Shown here piece after piece: positions 29,113-39,122 of a DNA stretch of 64,000 bases; position 1 is the stretch's first letter, and each line of letters starts with the position of its first letter. The notes beneath the pieces are model-generated. The model saw only the letters and a list, made by a program, of their open reading frames with translations. It was not told the DNA's origin and did no database searches. Source of the DNA: Rhynchopus euleeides (lineage: Eukaryota > Euglenozoa > Diplonemea > Diplonemida > Diplonemidae); assembly GCA_963210315.1 (NCBI GenBank), contig OY723237.1, positions 1,116,001-1,180,000 of the forward strand, written 5' to 3'. Both the position numbers and the translations under genes were made by a program.

Positions 29113-32100
29113 CTACGGCGACACACAAGGGAGGCACGGCTTGTCGGAGCACATCATGCGGGTGCACGCCACCAGCCCGTTGTTGCACTTGCAGTCGTTG
29201 CAGTGGTTGCGCTTCTCACCCTTGCCGGTCCAGCCGTCAGCGACAATGGTGCCACACTCCAGCGTGCAGGAAGCAGGGACAGGAACAGGGGCGTCGCACG
29301 GCTTGTCGGAGCACATCATGCGGGTGCACGCCACCAGCCCGTTGTTGCACTTGCAGTCGTTGCAGTGGTTGTTCTTCTCACCCTTGCCGGTCCAGCCGTC
29401 AGCGACAATGGTACCGCACTCCAGCGTGCAGGAAGCAGGGACAGGAACAGGGGCGTCGCACGGCTTGTCGGAGCACATCATGCGGGTGCACGCCACCAGC
29501 CCGTTGTTGCACTTGCAGTCGTTGCAGTGGTTGCGCTTCTCACCCTTGCCGGTCCAGCCGTCAGCGACAATGGTGCCACACTCCAGCGTGCAGGAAGCAG
29601 GGACAGGAACAGGGGCGTCGCACGGCTTGTCGGAGCACATCATGCGGGTGCACGCCACCAGCCCGTTGTTGCACTTGCAGTCGTTGCAGTGGTTGTTCTT
29701 CTCACCCTTGCCGGTCCAGCCGTCAGCGACAATGGTACCGCACTCCAGCGTGCAGGAAGCAGGGACAGGAACAGGGGCGTCGCACGGCTTGTCGGAGCAC
29801 ATCATGCGGGTGCACGCCACCAGCCCGTTGTTGCACTTGCAGTCGTTGCAGTGGTTGCGCTTCTCACCCTTGCCGGTCCAGCCGTCAGCGACAATGGTGC
29901 CACACTCCAGCGTGCAGGAAGCAGGGACAGGAACAGGGGCGTCGCACGGCTTGTCGGAGCACATCATGCGGGTGCACGCCACCAGCCCGTTGTTGCACTT
30001 GCAGTCGTTGCAGTGGTTGCGCTTCTCACCCTTGCCGGTCCAGCCGTCAGCGACAATGGTGCCACACTCCAGCGTGCAGGAAGCAGGGACAGGAACAGGG
30101 GCGTCGCACGGCTTGTCGGAGCACATCATGCGGGTGCACGCCACCAGCCCGTTGTTGCACTTGCAGTCGTTGCAGTGGTTGCGCTTCTCACCCTTGCCGG
30201 TCCAGCCGTCCGCGACAATGGTACCGCACTCCAGCGTGCAGGAAGCAGGGACAGGAACAGGGGCGTCGCACGGCTTGTCGGAGCACATCATGCGGGTGCA
30301 CGCCACCTTCCCGTTGTTGCAATTGCAGTCGTTGCAGTGGTTGCGCTTCTCACCCTTGCCGGTCCAGCCGTCAGCGACAATGGTACCGCACTCCAGCGTG
30401 CAGGAAGCAGGGACAGGAACAGGGGCGTCGCACGGCTTGTCGGAGCACATCATGCGGGTGCACGCCACCTTCCCGTTGTTGCAATTGCAGTCGTTGCAGT
30501 GGTTGCGCTTCTCACCCTTGCCGGTCCAGCCGTCAGCGACAATGGTACCGCACTCCAGCGTGCAGGAAGCAGGGACAGGAACAGGGGCGTCGCACGGCTT
30601 GTCGGAGCACATCATGCGGGTGCACGCCACCTTCCCGTTGTTGCAATTGCAGTCGTTGCAGTGGTTGCGCTTCTCACCCTTGCCGGTCCAGCCGTCAGCG
30701 ACAATGGTACCGCACTCCAGCGTGCAGGAAGCAGGGACAGGAACAGGGGCGTCACACGGCTTGTCGGAGCACATCATGCGGGTGCACGCCACCTTCCCGT
30801 TGTTGCACTTGCAGTCGTTGCAGTGGTTGCGCTTCTCACCCTTGCCGGTCCAGCCGTCAGCGACAATGGTGCCACACTCCAGCGTGCAGGAAGCAGGGAC
30901 AGGAACAGGGGCGTCGCACGGCTTGTCGGAGCACATCATGCGGGTGCACGCCACCAGCCCGTTGTTGCACTTGCAGTCGTTGCAGTGGTTGCGCTTCTCA
31001 CCCTTGCCGGTCCAGCCGTCAGCGACAATGGTACCGCACTCCAGCGTGCAGGAAGCAGGGACAGGAACAGGGGCGTCGCACGGCTTGTCGGAGCACATCA
31101 TGCGGGTGCACGCCACCAGCCCGTTGTTGCACTTGCAGTCGTTGCAGTGGTTGCGCTTCTCACCCTTGCCGGTCCAGCCGTCAGCGACAATGGTACCGCA
31201 CTCCAGCGTGCAGGAAGCAGGGACAGGAACAGGGGCGTCGCACGGCTTGTCGGAGCACATCATGCGGGTGCACGCCACCTTCCCGTTGTTGCAATTGCAG
31301 TCGTTGCAGTGGTTGCGCTTCTCACCCTTGCCGGTCCAGCCGTCAGCGACAATGGTACCGCACTCCAGCGTGCAGGAAGCAGGGACAGGAACAGGGGCGT
31401 CGCACGGCTTGTCGGAGCACATCATGCGGGTGCACGCCACCTTCCCGTTGTTGCAATTGCAGTCGTTGCAGTGGTTGCGCTTCTCACCCTTGCCGGTCCA
31501 GCCGTCAGCGACAATGGTACCGCACTCCAGCGTGCAGGAAGCAGGGACAGGAACAGGGGCGTCACACGGCTTGTCGGAGCACATCATGCGGGTGCACGCC
31601 ACCTTCCCGTTGTTGCACTTGCAGTCGTTGCAGTGGTTGCGCTTCTCACCCTTGCCGGTCCAGCCGTCAGCGACAATGGTGCCACACTCCAGCGTGCAGG
31701 AAGCAGGGACAGGAACAGGGGCGTCGCACGGCTTGTCGGAGCACATCATGCGGGTGCACGCCACCAGCCCGTTGTTGCACTTGCAGTCGTTGCAGTGGTT
31801 GCGCTTCTCACCCTTGCCGGTCCAGCCGTCAGCGACAATGGTACCGCACTCCAGCGTGCAGGAAGCAGGGACAGGAACAGGGGCGTCGCACGGCTTGTCG
31901 GAGCACATCATGCGGGTGCACGCCACCAGCCCGTTGTTGCACTTGCAGTCGTTGCAGTGGTTGCGCTTCTCACCCTTGCCGGTCCAGCCGTCAGCGACAA
32001 TGGTGCCACACTCCAGCGTGCAGGAAGCAGGGACAGGAACAGGGGCGTCGCACGGCTTGTCGGAGCACATCATGCGGGTGCACGCCACCAGCCCGTTGTT

Positions 32101-35100
32101 GCACTTGCAGTCGTTGCAGTGGTTGCGCTTCTCACCCTTGCCGGTCCAGCCGTCAGCGACAATGGTACCGCACTCCAGCGTGCAGGAAGCAGGGACAGGA
32201 ACAGGGGCGTCGCACGGCTTGTCGGAGCACATCATGCGGGTGCACGCCACCTTCCCGTTGTTGCACTTGCAGTCGTTGCAGTAGTTGCGCTTCTCACCCT
32301 TGCCGGTCCAGCCGTCAGCGACAATGGTACCGCACTCCAGCGTGCAGGAAGCAGGGACAGGAACAGGGGCGTCACACGGCTTGTCGGAGCACATCATGCG
32401 GGTGCACGTCACCAGCCCGTTGTTGCACTTGCAGTCGTTGCAGTGGTTGCGCTTCTCACCCTTGCCGGTCCAGCCGTCAGCGACAATGGTACCGCACTCC
32501 AGCGTGCAGGAAGCAGGGACAGGAACAGGGGCGTCGCACGGCTTGTCGGAGCACATCATGCGGGTGCACGCCACCTTCCCGTTGTTGCACTTGCAGTAGT
32601 TGCAGTGGTTGCGCTTCTCACCCTTGCCGGTCCAGCCGTCAGCGACAATGGTACCGCACTCCAGCGTGCAGGAAGCAGGGACAGGAACAGGGGCGTCACA
32701 CGGCTTGTCGGAGCACATCATGCGGGTGCACGCCACCTTCCCGTTGTTGCACTTGCAGTAGTTGCAGTGGTTGCCCTTCTCACCCTTGCCGGTCCAGCCG
32801 TCAGCGACAATGGTGCCACACTCCAGCGTGCAGGAAGCAGGGACAGGAACAGGGGCGTCGCACGGCTTGTCGGAGCACATCATGCGGGTGCACGCCACCA
32901 GCCCGTTGTTGCACTTGCAGTCGTTGCAGTGGTTGCGCTTCTCACCCTTGCCGGTCCAGCCGTCAGCGACAATGGTGCCACACTCCAGCGTGCAGGAAGC
33001 AGGGACAGGAACAGGGGCGTCGCACGGCTTGTCGGAGCACATCATGCGGGTGCACGCCACCAGCCCGTTGTTGCACTTGCAGTAGTTGCAGTGGTTGCGC
33101 TTCTCACCCTTGCCGGTCCAGCCGTCAGCGACAATGGTACCGCACTCCAGCGTGCAGGAAGCAGGGACAGGAACAGGGGCGTCGCACGGCTTGTCGGAGC
33201 ACATCATGCGGGTGCACGCCACCAGCCCGTTGTTGCACTTGCAGTCGTTGCAGTGGTTGCGCTTCTCACCCTTGCCGGTCCAGCCGTCAGCGACAATGGT
33301 ACCGCACTCCAGCGTGCAGGAAGCAGGGACAGGAACAGGGGCGTCGCACGGCTTGTCGGAGCACATCATGCGGGTGCACGCCACCAGCCCGTTGTTGCAC
33401 TTGCAGTCGTTGCAGTGGTTGCGCTTCTCACCCTTGCCGGTCCAGCCGTCAGCGACAATGGTACCGCACTCCAGCGTGCAGGAAGCAGGGACAGGAACAG
33501 GGGTGTCGCACGGCTTGTCGGAGCACATCATGCGGGTGCACGCCACCAGCCCGTTGTTGCACTTGCAGTCGTTGCAGTGGTTGCGGTTCTCACCCTTGCC
33601 GGTCCAGCCGTCAGCGACAATGGTGCCACACTCCAGCGTGCAGGAAGCAGGGACAGGAACAGGGGCGTCGCACGGCTTGTCGGAGCACATCATGCGGGTG
33701 CACGCCACCAGCCCGTTGTTGCACTTGCAGGCGTTGCAGTGGTTGCGCTTCTCACCCTTGCCGGTCCAGCCGTCCGCGACAATGGTACCGCACTCCAGCG
33801 TGCAGGAAGCAGGGACAGGAACAGGGGCGTCGCACGGCTTGTCGGAGCACATCATGCGGGTGCACGCCACCTTCCCGTTGTTGCAATTGCAGTCGTTGCA
33901 GTGGTTGCGCTTCTCACCCTTGCCGGTCCAGCCGTCAGCGACAATGGTACCGCACTCCAGCGTGCAGGAAGCAGGGACAGGAACAGGGGCGTCGCACGGC
34001 TTGTCGGAGCACATCATGCGGGTGCACGCCACCAGCCCGTTGTTGCACTTGCAGTCGTTGCAGTGGTTGCGCTTCTCACCCTTGCCGGTCCAGCCGTCAG
34101 CGACAATGGTACCGCACTCCAGCGTGCAGGAAGCAGGGACAGGAACAGGGGTGTCGCACGGCTTGTCGGAGCACATCATGCGGGTGCACGCCACCAGCCC
34201 GTTGTTGCACTTGCAGTCGTTGCAGTGGTTGCGGTTCTCACCCTTGCCGGTCCAGCCGTCAGCGACAATGGTGCCACACTCCAGCGTGCAGGAAGCAGGG
34301 ACAGGAACAGGGGCGTCGCACGGCTTGTCGGAGCACATCATGCGGGTGCACGCCACCAGCCCGTTGTTGCACTTGCAGTCGTTGCAGTGGTTGCGCTTCT
34401 CACCCTTGCCGGTCCAGCCGTCAGCGACAATGGTGCCACACTCCAGCGTGCAGGAAGCAGGGACAGGAACAGGGGCGTCACACGGCTTGTCGGAGCACAT
34501 CATGCGGTTGCACGCCACCTTCCCGTTGTTGCACTTGCAGTCGTTGCAGTGGTTGCGCTTCTCACCCTTGCCGGTCCAGCCGTCAGCGACAATGGTGCCA
34601 CACTCCAGCGTGCAGGAAGCAGGGACAGGAACAGGGGCGTCGCACGGCTTGTCGGAGCACATCATGCGGGTGCACGCCACCAGCCCGTTGTTGCACTTGC
34701 AGGCGTTGCAGTGGTTGCGCTTCTCACCCTTGCCGGTCCAGCCGTCCGCGACAATGGTACCGCACTCCAGCGTGCAGGAAGCAGGGACAGGAACAGGGGC
34801 GTCGCACGGCTTGTCGGAGCACATCATGCGGGTGCACGCCACCTTCCCGTTGTTGCAATTGCAGTCGTTGCAGTGGTTGCGCTTCTCACCCTTGCCGGTC
34901 CAGCCGTCAGCGACAATGGTACCGCACTCCAGCGTGCAGGAAGCAGGGACAGGAACAGGGGCGTCACACGGCTTGTCGGAGCACATCATGCGGGTGCACG
35001 CCACCTTCCCGTTGTTGCACTTGCAGTAGTTGCAGTGGTTGCGCTTCTCACCCTTGCCGGTCCAGCCGTCAGCGACAATGGTACCGCACTCCAGCGTGCA

Positions 35101-36777
35101 GGAAGCAGGGACAGGAACAGGGGTGTCGCACGGCTTGTCGGAGCACATCATGCGGGTGCACGCCACCAGCCCGTTGTTGCACTTGCAGTCGTTGCAGTGG
35201 TTGTTCTTCTCACCCTTGCCGGTCCAGCCGTCAGCGACAATGGTGCCACACTCCAGCGTGCAGGAAGCAGGGACAGGAACAGGGGCGTCGCACGGCTTGT
35301 CGGAGCACATCATGCGGGTGCACGCCACCAGCCCGTTGTTGCACTTGCAGTCGTTGCAGTGGTTGTTCTTCTCACCCTTGCCGGTCCAGCCGTCAGCGAC
35401 AATGGTGCCACACTCCAGCGTGCAGGAAGCAGGGACAGGAACAGGGGCGTCGCACGGCTTGTCGGAGCACAGCATGCGGGTGCACGCCACCAGCCCGTTG
35501 TTGCACTTGCAGTTGTTGCAGTGGTTGCGCTTCTCACCCTTGCCGGTCCAGCCGTCAGCGACAATGGTACCGCACTCCAGCGTGCAGGAAGCAGGGACAG
35601 GAACAGGGGTGTCGCACGGCTTGTCGGAGCACATCATGCGGGTGCACGCCACCAGCCCGTTGTTGCACTTGCAGTCGTTGCAGTGGTTGCGGTTCTCACC
35701 CTTGCCGGTCCAGCCGTCAGCGACAATGGTGCCACACTCCAGCGTGCAGGAAGCAGGGACAGGAACAGGGGCGTCACACGGCTTGTCGGAGCACATCATG
35801 CGGTTGCACGCCACCTTCCCGTTGTTGCACTTGCAGTCGTTGCAGTGGTTGCGCTTCTCACCCTTGCCGGTCCAGCCGTCAGCGACAATGGTGCCACACT
35901 CCAGCGTGCAGGAAGCAGGGACAGGAACAGGGGCGTCGCACGGCTTGTCGGAGCACATCATGCGGGTGCACGCCACCAGCCCGTTGTTGCACTTGCAGGC
36001 GTTGCAGTGGTTGCGCTTCTCACCCTTGCCGGTCCAGCCGTCCGCGACAATGGTACCGCACTCCAGCGTGCAGGAAGCAGGGACAGGAACAGGGGCGTCG
36101 CACGGCTTGTCGGAGCACATCATGCGGGTGCACGCCACCTTCCCGTTGTTGCACTTGCAGTCGTTGCAGTGGTTGCGCTTCTCACCCTTGCCGGTCCAGC
36201 CGTCAGCGACAATGGTACCGCACTCCAGCGTGCAGGAAGCAGGGACAGGAACAGGGGCGTCACACGGCTTGTCGGAGCACATCATGCGGGTGCACGCCAC
36301 CTTCCCGTTGTTGCACTTGCAGTAGTTGCAGTGGTTGCGCTTCTCACCCTTGCCGGTCCAGCCGTCAGCGACAATGGTACCGCACTCCAGCGTGCAGGAA
36401 GCAGGGACAGGAACAGGGGTGTCGCACGGCTTGTCGGAGCACATCATGCGGGTGCACGCCACCAGCCCGTTGTTGCACTTGCAGTCGTTGCAGTGGTTGT
36501 TCTTCTCACCCTTGCCGGTCCAGCCGTCAGCGACAATGGTGCCACACTCCAGCGTGCAGGAAGCAGGGACAGGAACAGGGGCGTCGCACGGCTTGTCGGA
36601 GCACATCATGCGGGTGCACGCCACCTTCCCGTTGTTGCACTTGCAGTCGTTGCAGTGGTTGTTCTTCTCACCCTTGCCGGTCCAGCCGTCAGCCACAACG
36701 GTGCCGCACTCGAGTGTGCAGCTCTTCTCAACTGTTGCTGTCACCGTGACGAGTATGATGGAAATGATGGACATCAT
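29113..36777 (-). CDS. Secreted 47-repeat pacifastin-like array protein (unit A)
   Basis: The frame from the ATG at 36777 codes for 2,554 residues. The first 19 residues (MMSIISIILVTVTATVEKS) form a short signal peptide. The remainder is exactly 47 tandem copies of a 54-residue module (the last one lacks its linker) and a CLPCVSP end. The module runs CTLECGTIVADGWTGKG, then EKRNHCNDCKCNNG, LVACTRMMC, SDKPC and the linker DAPVPVPAS. The core CNxCxCxxGxxxCTxxxC is the pacifastin protease-inhibitor signature; the gap from the first core cysteine is longer than usual (17 residues) and an extra cysteine lies on each side. In pacifastins the reactive bond lies in the CTxxxC loop, so CTRMMC would put Arg at P1, as for trypsin inhibitors; this is inference. 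No membrane anchor is seen. The frame is open 64 codons further upstream, but only the internal ATG gives a signal peptide. Confidence 0.85.
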   Translation of the reverse strand: MMSIISIILVTVTATVEKSCTLECGTVVADGWTGKGEKNNHCNDCKCNNGKVACTRMMCSDKPCDAPVPVPASCTLECGTIVADGWTGKGEKNNHCNDCKCNNGLVACTRMMCSDKPCDTPVPVPASCTLECGTIVADGWTGKGEKRNHCNYCKCNNGKVACTRMMCSDKPCDAPVPVPASCTLECGTIVADGWTGKGEKRNHCNDCKCNNGKVACTRMMCSDKPCDAPVPVPASCTLECGTIVADGWTGKGEKRNHCNACKCNNGLVACTRMMCSDKPCDAPVPVPASCTLECGTIVADGWTGKGEKRNHCNDCKCNNGKVACNRMMCSDKPCDAPVPVPASCTLECGTIVADGWTGKGENRNHCNDCKCNNGLVACTRMMCSDKPCDTPVPVPASCTLECGTIVADGWTGKGEKRNHCNNCKCNNGLVACTRMLCSDKPCDAPVPVPASCTLECGTIVADGWTGKGEKNNHCNDCKCNNGLVACTRMMCSDKPCDAPVPVPASCTLECGTIVADGWTGKGEKNNHCNDCKCNNGLVACTRMMCSDKPCDTPVPVPASCTLECGTIVADGWTGKGEKRNHCNYCKCNNGKVACTRMMCSDKPCDAPVPVPASCTLECGTIVADGWTGKGEKRNHCNDCNCNNGKVACTRMMCSDKPCDAPVPVPASCTLECGTIVADGWTGKGEKRNHCNACKCNNGLVACTRMMCSDKPCDAPVPVPASCTLECGTIVADGWTGKGEKRNHCNDCKCNNGKVACNRMMCSDKPCDAPVPVPASCTLECGTIVADGWTGKGEKRNHCNDCKCNNGLVACTRMMCSDKPCDAPVPVPASCTLECGTIVADGWTGKGENRNHCNDCKCNNGLVACTRMMCSDKPCDTPVPVPASCTLECGTIVADGWTGKGEKRNHCNDCKCNNGLVACTRMMCSDKPCDAPVPVPASCTLECGTIVADGWTGKGEKRNHCNDCNCNNGKVACTRMMCSDKPCDAPVPVPASCTLECGTIVADGWTGKGEKRNHCNACKCNNGLVACTRMMCSDKPCDAPVPVPASCTLECGTIVADGWTGKGENRNHCNDCKCNNGLVACTRMMCSDKPCDTPVPVPASCTLECGTIVADGWTGKGEKRNHCNDCKCNNGLVACTRMMCSDKPCDAPVPVPASCTLECGTIVADGWTGKGEKRNHCNDCKCNNGLVACTRMMCSDKPCDAPVPVPASCTLECGTIVADGWTGKGEKRNHCNYCKCNNGLVACTRMMCSDKPCDAPVPVPASCTLECGTIVADGWTGKGEKRNHCNDCKCNNGLVACTRMMCSDKPCDAPVPVPASCTLECGTIVADGWTGKGEKGNHCNYCKCNNGKVACTRMMCSDKPCDAPVPVPASCTLECGTIVADGWTGKGEKRNHCNYCKCNNGKVACTRMMCSDKPCDAPVPVPASCTLECGTIVADGWTGKGEKRNHCNDCKCNNGLVTCTRMMCSDKPCDAPVPVPASCTLECGTIVADGWTGKGEKRNYCNDCKCNNGKVACTRMMCSDKPCDAPVPVPASCTLECGTIVADGWTGKGEKRNHCNDCKCNNGLVACTRMMCSDKPCDAPVPVPASCTLECGTIVADGWTGKGEKRNHCNDCKCNNGLVACTRMMCSDKPCDAPVPVPASCTLECGTIVADGWTGKGEKRNHCNDCKCNNGLVACTRMMCSDKPCDAPVPVPASCTLECGTIVADGWTGKGEKRNHCNDCKCNNGKVACTRMMCSDKPCDAPVPVPASCTLECGTIVADGWTGKGEKRNHCNDCNCNNGKVACTRMMCSDKPCDAPVPVPASCTLECGTIVADGWTGKGEKRNHCNDCNCNNGKVACTRMMCSDKPCDAPVPVPASCTLECGTIVADGWTGKGEKRNHCNDCKCNNGLVACTRMMCSDKPCDAPVPVPASCTLECGTIVADGWTGKGEKRNHCNDCKCNNGLVACTRMMCSDKPCDAPVPVPASCTLECGTIVADGWTGKGEKRNHCNDCKCNNGKVACTRMMCSDKPCDAPVPVPASCTLECGTIVADGWTGKGEKRNHCNDCNCNNGKVACTRMMCSDKPCDAPVPVPASCTLECGTIVADGWTGKGEKRNHCNDCNCNNGKVACTRMMCSDKPCDAPVPVPASCTLECGTIVADGWTGKGEKRNHCNDCNCNNGKVACTRMMCSDKPCDAPVPVPASCTLECGTIVADGWTGKGEKRNHCNDCKCNNGLVACTRMMCSDKPCDAPVPVPASCTLECGTIVADGWTGKGEKRNHCNDCKCNNGLVACTRMMCSDKPCDAPVPVPASCTLECGTIVADGWTGKGEKRNHCNDCKCNNGLVACTRMMCSDKPCDAPVPVPASCTLECGTIVADGWTGKGEKNNHCNDCKCNNGLVACTRMMCSDKPCDAPVPVPASCTLECGTIVADGWTGKGEKRNHCNDCKCNNGLVACTRMMCSDKPCDAPVPVPASCTLECGTIVADGWTGKGEKNNHCNDCKCNNGLVACTRMMCSDKPCDAPVPVPASCTLECGTIVADGWTGKGEKRNHCNDCKCNNGLVACTRMMCSDKPCLPCVSP
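29134..36720 (-). repeat. 162-bp tandem repeat array A, 47 copies
   Basis: The array is 46 full 162-bp units plus a 135-bp final unit, 7,587 bp in all. Copies differ at few sites. Higher-order structure is visible: a two-unit (324 bp) alternation near 29140-29900 and a block of eight units (1,296 bp) repeated around 34500 and 35796. Confidence 0.95.
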
Positions 36778-39122
36778 GATTTTTCGGATTTTGTTTATAT
36801 CTGTGTGGTGGTGCTGGTGTGGTACAGTCGTTCTCTCTCCGGTCCCTGCCCCAGGCAGAATGAGCGCTGTCTTTTCAAACAGTGAGGGTGGGCACGTCCG
36901 TCCGCTGTTCTGTCTACGTTGGACGTGTCTGACGCTTTTTGCCGCCTTTTGAACGTGTCGACTCCTCAATGGCTGCCTCTCCTTGCCCGCTTGTCGGTCC
37001 TTCTCGCTGTTTAAAGGATGACAGTAAGGACACTCGAGTCAATGACGCAGATGAACCTGAGTGCCGCCCGTGCCTCCCGCAGCACCAGTGCCCTTCCAAT
37101 TCAAGTGAGGCACCCTGCAGCAGTCAGTGCAGACAAGCTCCGATGGGTGCCCCCGACACACAGGTGTTTGCTTCTCTGTGTAAGCCCCACACCCACCAAA
37201 CCCCTCCCTGGTCTCCAAGGCGGCGCCACCATTTCATCCCACAACATCATCCCCTCCTCCCCCCCTCCGTTTGCTTGTGCCCTCGCACTCCGCCCCGCCC
37301 TCGCCCTGACCCCCTCCTCCCGTGACCCAGAGAGGAGGCGCGAGATGCTGTTCTACGATACCGCCTCTCTCATTGGGGAGCTGCAACACGACGTCGCCCC
37401 GTCGCAGTACCTGTGTGTGCTGCTGAGCCACTGAGACGCTGCATGCAGGAGCAAACCAGCTCTCTGGCCGTTTTGCTTTTGGTCATCTCGACAACGTTTG
37501 TGTTACGTTTCCGGTGAAACAAGAAAGGGCGCGACCCCTCCCTGTGTAGCAGGCGAATTGTATGCAAACTGTTTTCCCTTTGCCAATGGAGAGGCGGTAT
37601 TGCCAATAGAGTGAGTGAGAGAGTGAGAGAAAGAGACAGAAGACAGGGGTGGAAGAAGTGGAGGAATCACAACGCCGTTCAGCAGCAACCGCTCTTCGGC
37701 TGTGTTTTTTTTTGGTGATGCGTTGACGCTTCTCCACCCAAACCCTGAAAGTGATAGTGTATGGAGGATTTGGATGCTTGCTGTGGTGAGCCCGGCTTTC
37801 TGATCACAGGAGTGTGCGAGAAAAGACAGCAAAGGAGTTGGGACGGAGGAAGGGGTAAGGTTCACCCACCCACCTACCCACTTCCCATCCCTCCTCTTAG
37901 GACACGCTCAATAGAAGTGGCGGGGGAGGGGCGATTGTCGAGAAGGAAGGCAACGCATCTCTCCCAACACATTCTACCTCAGGGTCGAATCTCTCCTGTC
38001 ACTCGCAACAATCAACAGGCAGAGAGTGCGGGGGGGGGGGGAGGTGTGCGGAGCGGGGAGACGTGCGCTGTGGCCTGATATTCTGTTATGTGAAGCGACA
38101 CCTCGCTTACACACAGAATATGCAAACCTGCTAAAAAAAATCGAGCGGCCACAAGGAAGAAGAGGAGGGAGGGGGCCGACTGAGTATCGGCAGTCGCAAC
38201 CTGCTTTAAAAATCCAACTGGGATGGGGGAGGGGGCTGTGTTAGGCAGTAATCGAGGGTGTGTGTGTGCATGAGTTTCTTGACGAGGATAGATCCTGCAT
38301 GTGAAACCGAAAGGGGAGGGGTAGCGGGGGCGGGCAAAGCTGTTCCCTTCGCGTCGTTAGTTTTTCACATAAAAAAAAGAGGCGAAAAGAATGCGCCAGA
38401 AAGGAAACAGCATTTTCGGCATCGCAGTGGAGACCCTTGGAGTGTTGAACAACAGCTGTGGTATAATCGGGGCCCCCATCGCGAGTTGCCCCGGTTAGTA
38501 TTTGGGTTTGAAGCTTCAGAGGGGCAGCACGACAAGTAGCACACGCTGCCAAGCGCTTGAGAGATATCGAGACGCGAAAACTCTGGGGGGGGGGGGGGTT
38601 TGTTTTTGGAGTTGTGCTAACAACGCAGGAAACTTTGCCATGCAGATCATGCAGGACACACACCACACCCGCAGCAGGCGTGTGGGGTGTTCTCGCGATC
38701 GACGAATACCCGCTGGTTCTTCCCTCCCCTTACTGATTTGCAGACGCAGAGTTTCCGCCATTTCAGATAGGGCGGGAACACACAACAATCGGCCATCACC
38801 AAACTACAATACGAAAGGAACCCCTGAACCCGGCGCGTGTGTATGTATGTGTGCGTGCATCGCGCAAAGATACACGATTTCGACGAAGCAGCTTGCATCT
38901 GAGGATAAGTTAACCGAGGGAAACCTTATTCGGCGGGGGTGAGGGGGTGAGAGAGAGAGAGAGGGGTGGGGTGGCTTGATTGTCGAGAGTGAATGGAAAA
39001 GCAAGTCTCCCAGCACCTTCTTGCAATGTTAGTCCTTTTTGTAGTCACCACACCAGATATGCTGTACAAGGCGAGAGAGGAGGGGTAGGGGTGGCTCCGA
39101 TGCTGGGGCGTGAAAAGGGGCC
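36778..39122. other. Upstream spacer of the secreted-protein gene, unit A
   Basis: No gene is supported. The 2.3 kb probably holds the promoter and 5' leader of the array gene. A GCGTTGACGCTTCTCCACCC motif lies at 37719. G tracts at 38031 and 38584 vary in length between units. Confidence 0.5.

Larger units (their letters stand above)
22508..39122. repeat. Segmental duplication unit A, 16,615 bp
   Basis: The sequence from 22508 (TGTCAGGAGGTACGACGGG, inside the IQ gene) is repeated from 39123 and again from 50569, in the same orientation and almost without base changes. The unit runs through the IQ gene 5' part, the spacer, the 47-repeat secreted-protein gene and its upstream spacer. Confidence 0.95.

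Noticed and set aside
29134-36720. Array read as a CRISPR or non-coding satellite
   Set aside because: The 162-bp unit keeps a frame through 47 copies with eight constant cysteines and a signal peptide in front, and there are no spacers.
28948-36885. Giant plus-strand open frames over array A (and the like over B and C)
   Set aside because: They are opposite-strand shadows of a clear signal-peptide plus cysteine-module gene and have no start region or recognised domain.
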